Shown here piece by piece: positions 61,701-64,000 of a DNA stretch of 64,000 bases (positions within the stretch are counted from its first letter, which is position 1; the number at the start of each line of letters is the position of its first letter). A program made the position numbers and the translations under genes. The notes beneath the pieces were generated by a model. It made no database searches. It was not told where the DNA came from and worked only from the letters and a program-made list of their open reading frames with translations. The stretch covers positions 207,459,741 through 207,523,740 of the forward strand of contig CM041465.1 in NCBI GenBank assembly GCA_023213395.1, given 5' to 3'. The DNA comes from Cycas panzhihuaensis. Taxonomy: Eukaryota; Cycadophyta.

Positions 61701-64000
61701 CCTTTTCGCTGATGAGTTAGAGGTCACATGGATAGTGCATGTGACTGGGCGGCTATAGCATAAATTTGAAAAACTATCAAATATAATTTCATTAACTTTT
61801 GACTTTACAAAACAATTCAATCTATCCTATTCGATGTCAGTATTCATGCACTTCAAAAAAACTTCATTCGTCAAATCAAAATATTACTATGTTAAATTGA
61901 AGAGTTAGGGTTTTGTAAGAGGAAAAAAAAAGTTATAAACATCAGTATTAGTTTTCTCTACCATGGTGTCAGTATTCATCATTTCATTTTTTAGTAGGAT
62001 GCATCATTCTTCGCCACAAAGGTTTCATGTGTTATAGCTTTTAGTTAACTTCAAATGAAGTGATGCAAATTTGATATGTGATGTAAACAAGCTCTCTAAA
62101 CTTGTTCAATGCTATAAAGAAGTTGATTAGCATGAAGTATGAGTTTCTTTTACTACCATCCTTTACCTTTCGTTATAGGTGATTCATACATTCCCTCACT
62201 TGCAAATCATATTGTTTAAGGGTTTCCTTAGGCATCTTCTCTACATTGTCATCTTCTTCTATTAGCATCTCTTTCTACAAGATGTTTGTATCTTCTCGTA
62301 TCCTCAAGTTTTGTTCTACCATGTCTACTATACTAGGCACTAATAAACCTCCTCACCTTTATGGCTATTTCCTTCTTCAATGGTTTAATCATATGTCCTA
62401 TATTTAACATCTTTATAATTAAGAGTTGTTATTGCAAGGGATACCAAGACACAAGCCATTCCAGGACTTTTCTATTGCATGGAGATTGTCCTGTTATATC
62501 TTTTTCTTAATTTTATGAATCCTTAATAACATACATACCCCCCTTTTTTCATCACATATTTTTTCTTTTTAAATAAGATTAAACAAAGAAATAAGAGCAT
62601 AATCTCCTTCCAATAATTGGATCAGGCTCTAAATCATCATATATTCACCTCTTCATAGTGCTCTTCATCTAAGATAAATACCATACATATTCATGTTTTT
62701 CTTTGCCCTTTTTTATTGCAAATATATGACATCAATATATATATCCATAACACATCCATTCCTACAATCTCAACCCTATGGTGTTATACATTTTTTTAAT
62801 ATATAATTATTTTTTGAGTAGAATTTTACCACAAAACATATAATTACAACTACTAAAAAACACCTTTTTAATGGCCTTCTTATGACCTCAAAATTGACAA
62901 AAGATCTTAGTTATGGGACATCTGTAAAGGCCTCTAAAATTAGGCTTAAAGACTACGATTTCAATCTTATTTTCCCCCTTTTTTTGAGCAGTGAATTGGT
63001 TGTTTTTGTAGGGTGATCAATTTTGCAATTATGGTTGAACTGCTCCAATTTTTTGCAACAAAAAATAACTTTCAAAAAAGTAATTTTATGACCTTTATAA
63101 AGTCTTGTATGTAAATTTTATGATGACTAGCTACCTGCATTAAGAAATAGGTTACCAAAAACAACTTCTCAATATAAAAAATTATACCATTTGCTTGTCA
63201 TTAACTCTTCATTTCTATAACTAAAATAATAACCTTTATGCATTTAAAAAACTTATCATTAACTTCAAAAATAGCTTTAATATAACTTAGAAAATAGTTG
63301 TAAGCAACCCCAAATATCTTATGAAAATAACAACAAATCAACCCTAAATATGCATTAAAATACATCAATTTATAGTCCTCAAATAGCTTTAAAAAATAAT
63401 TCAAAAAGGTTGTCATGTATGTCACTAAACATGCACTAAATAAGTTCCCAAAAGCATTAAAAAATGTTATAAATAGATGACTATAAACCTAATAATGAAC
63501 AATCATAAATAAATGTGACAGCTTAAAGAATGAAATAATGAACACAATATAGATGAAGTATGCCCAAGGAATAAGCACAATGTAGGTGAAATTTTGACAA
63601 AACATTAAATTATGAGAAAGATCATGTACATACTTATAGAACATTTCACCATATGTGAGGACCCTTAAATATCAATAATTGTGTATTATTACACTTTTTA
63701 AGTTGGCACACAACTTAAAGTGACCATAAATATAAAATATAAATAATCTGTGAGAGAGAGTGAATGGGGTTAAAATATAATTGGATATTACATCCAATAG
63801 TGGAGAGACATCATCCGTCAATATCCTCTAACAAATAATCAACTTCAACTTCTAAATATATAAACATCAATCAACTAATTAGTGGAAGGATAAGAGAGGG
63901 TAAAAGACAACAACATATAATATGCATCATTAATTTCATTTAATTAATTAACAATATGCACATGGGTAGGCTTGGTATTCTGAAGGCTACAAATCCCTAT
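58731..64000. repeat. Tandem segmental duplication, copy 2 (runs off the window)
   Basis: Collinear with 51443-56710 with small indels only, such as a missing GAGGGTGTTAG-type stretch near 61755. No gene is intact in it. Confidence 0.95.
58970..59815 (+). pseudogene. Unidentified fossil coding region, copy 2
   Basis: Same frame layout as 51681-52530 and the same two frame changes, so those breaks predate the duplication. CAG is kept at 59054-59056 where copy 1 has TAG. A private TAA stands at 59228-59230 where copy 1 has CAA. These are independent C-to-T losses after duplication. Confidence 0.6.

Overview
The window reads as nuclear DNA from a land plant with a large, repeat-rich genome, most likely a seed plant. 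Almost every interpretable stretch is a plant-type LTR retrotransposon (Ty1/Copia or Ty3/Gypsy, primed by initiator tRNA-Met), a LINE tail or simple repeat. I see no intact host gene, tRNA, rRNA or CRISPR array. The species cannot be named from this sequence.

Layout. Positions 1-5624 are GC- and CpG-rich: a left-truncated Gypsy fragment with a Tat/Ogre-like protease, an 81-82 bp tandem array whose units fold on themselves, and a candidate very long LTR. From about 5625 the DNA becomes AT-rich and CpG-poor. 7.6-8.2 kb holds an unidentified fossil coding stretch, then a lone minus-strand LTR with primer-binding site. 9.2-10.5 kb is the 3' end of a Copia element. 10.5-15.7 kb is a decayed Tat-like Gypsy (gag zinc knuckle, PR, spacer ORF, RT, RNH, INT), followed by a further fossil ORF to 17.45 kb. 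20.3-21.4 kb is the C-terminal end of a LINE. 22,319-31,688 is a complete but decayed minus-strand Copia with matching TAATT target duplications; its RT is split by a young 2.1 kb gag-only LTR element (TR-GAG type). 31.8-34.7 kb carries diverged copies of a repeat met again further right. 34,970-48,938 is a plus-strand Copia inserted in a TA microsatellite, and a second complete Copia (36,649-44,269) is nested in its leader. 48,939-51,440 is 2.5 kb of TA/TG microsatellite. From 51,443 a unit of about 7.29 kb, including a microsatellite, is tandemly duplicated; the second copy runs off the right edge.

History. By-eye LTR differences agree with nesting order: about 15% for the outer Copia against 17/298 (5.7%) for the inner one, and about 20% for the minus Copia against 4/248 (1.6%) for the element inside it. 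Most premature stops fall where the family has Gln, Trp or Arg, and three integrases have lost the catalytic Glu to Lys. Both fit cytosine deamination of methylated, silenced DNA. No element here looks able to make its own full protein set. The elements do not cooperate as a pathway; the window is a layered record of insertion, decay, microsatellite growth and segmental duplication.
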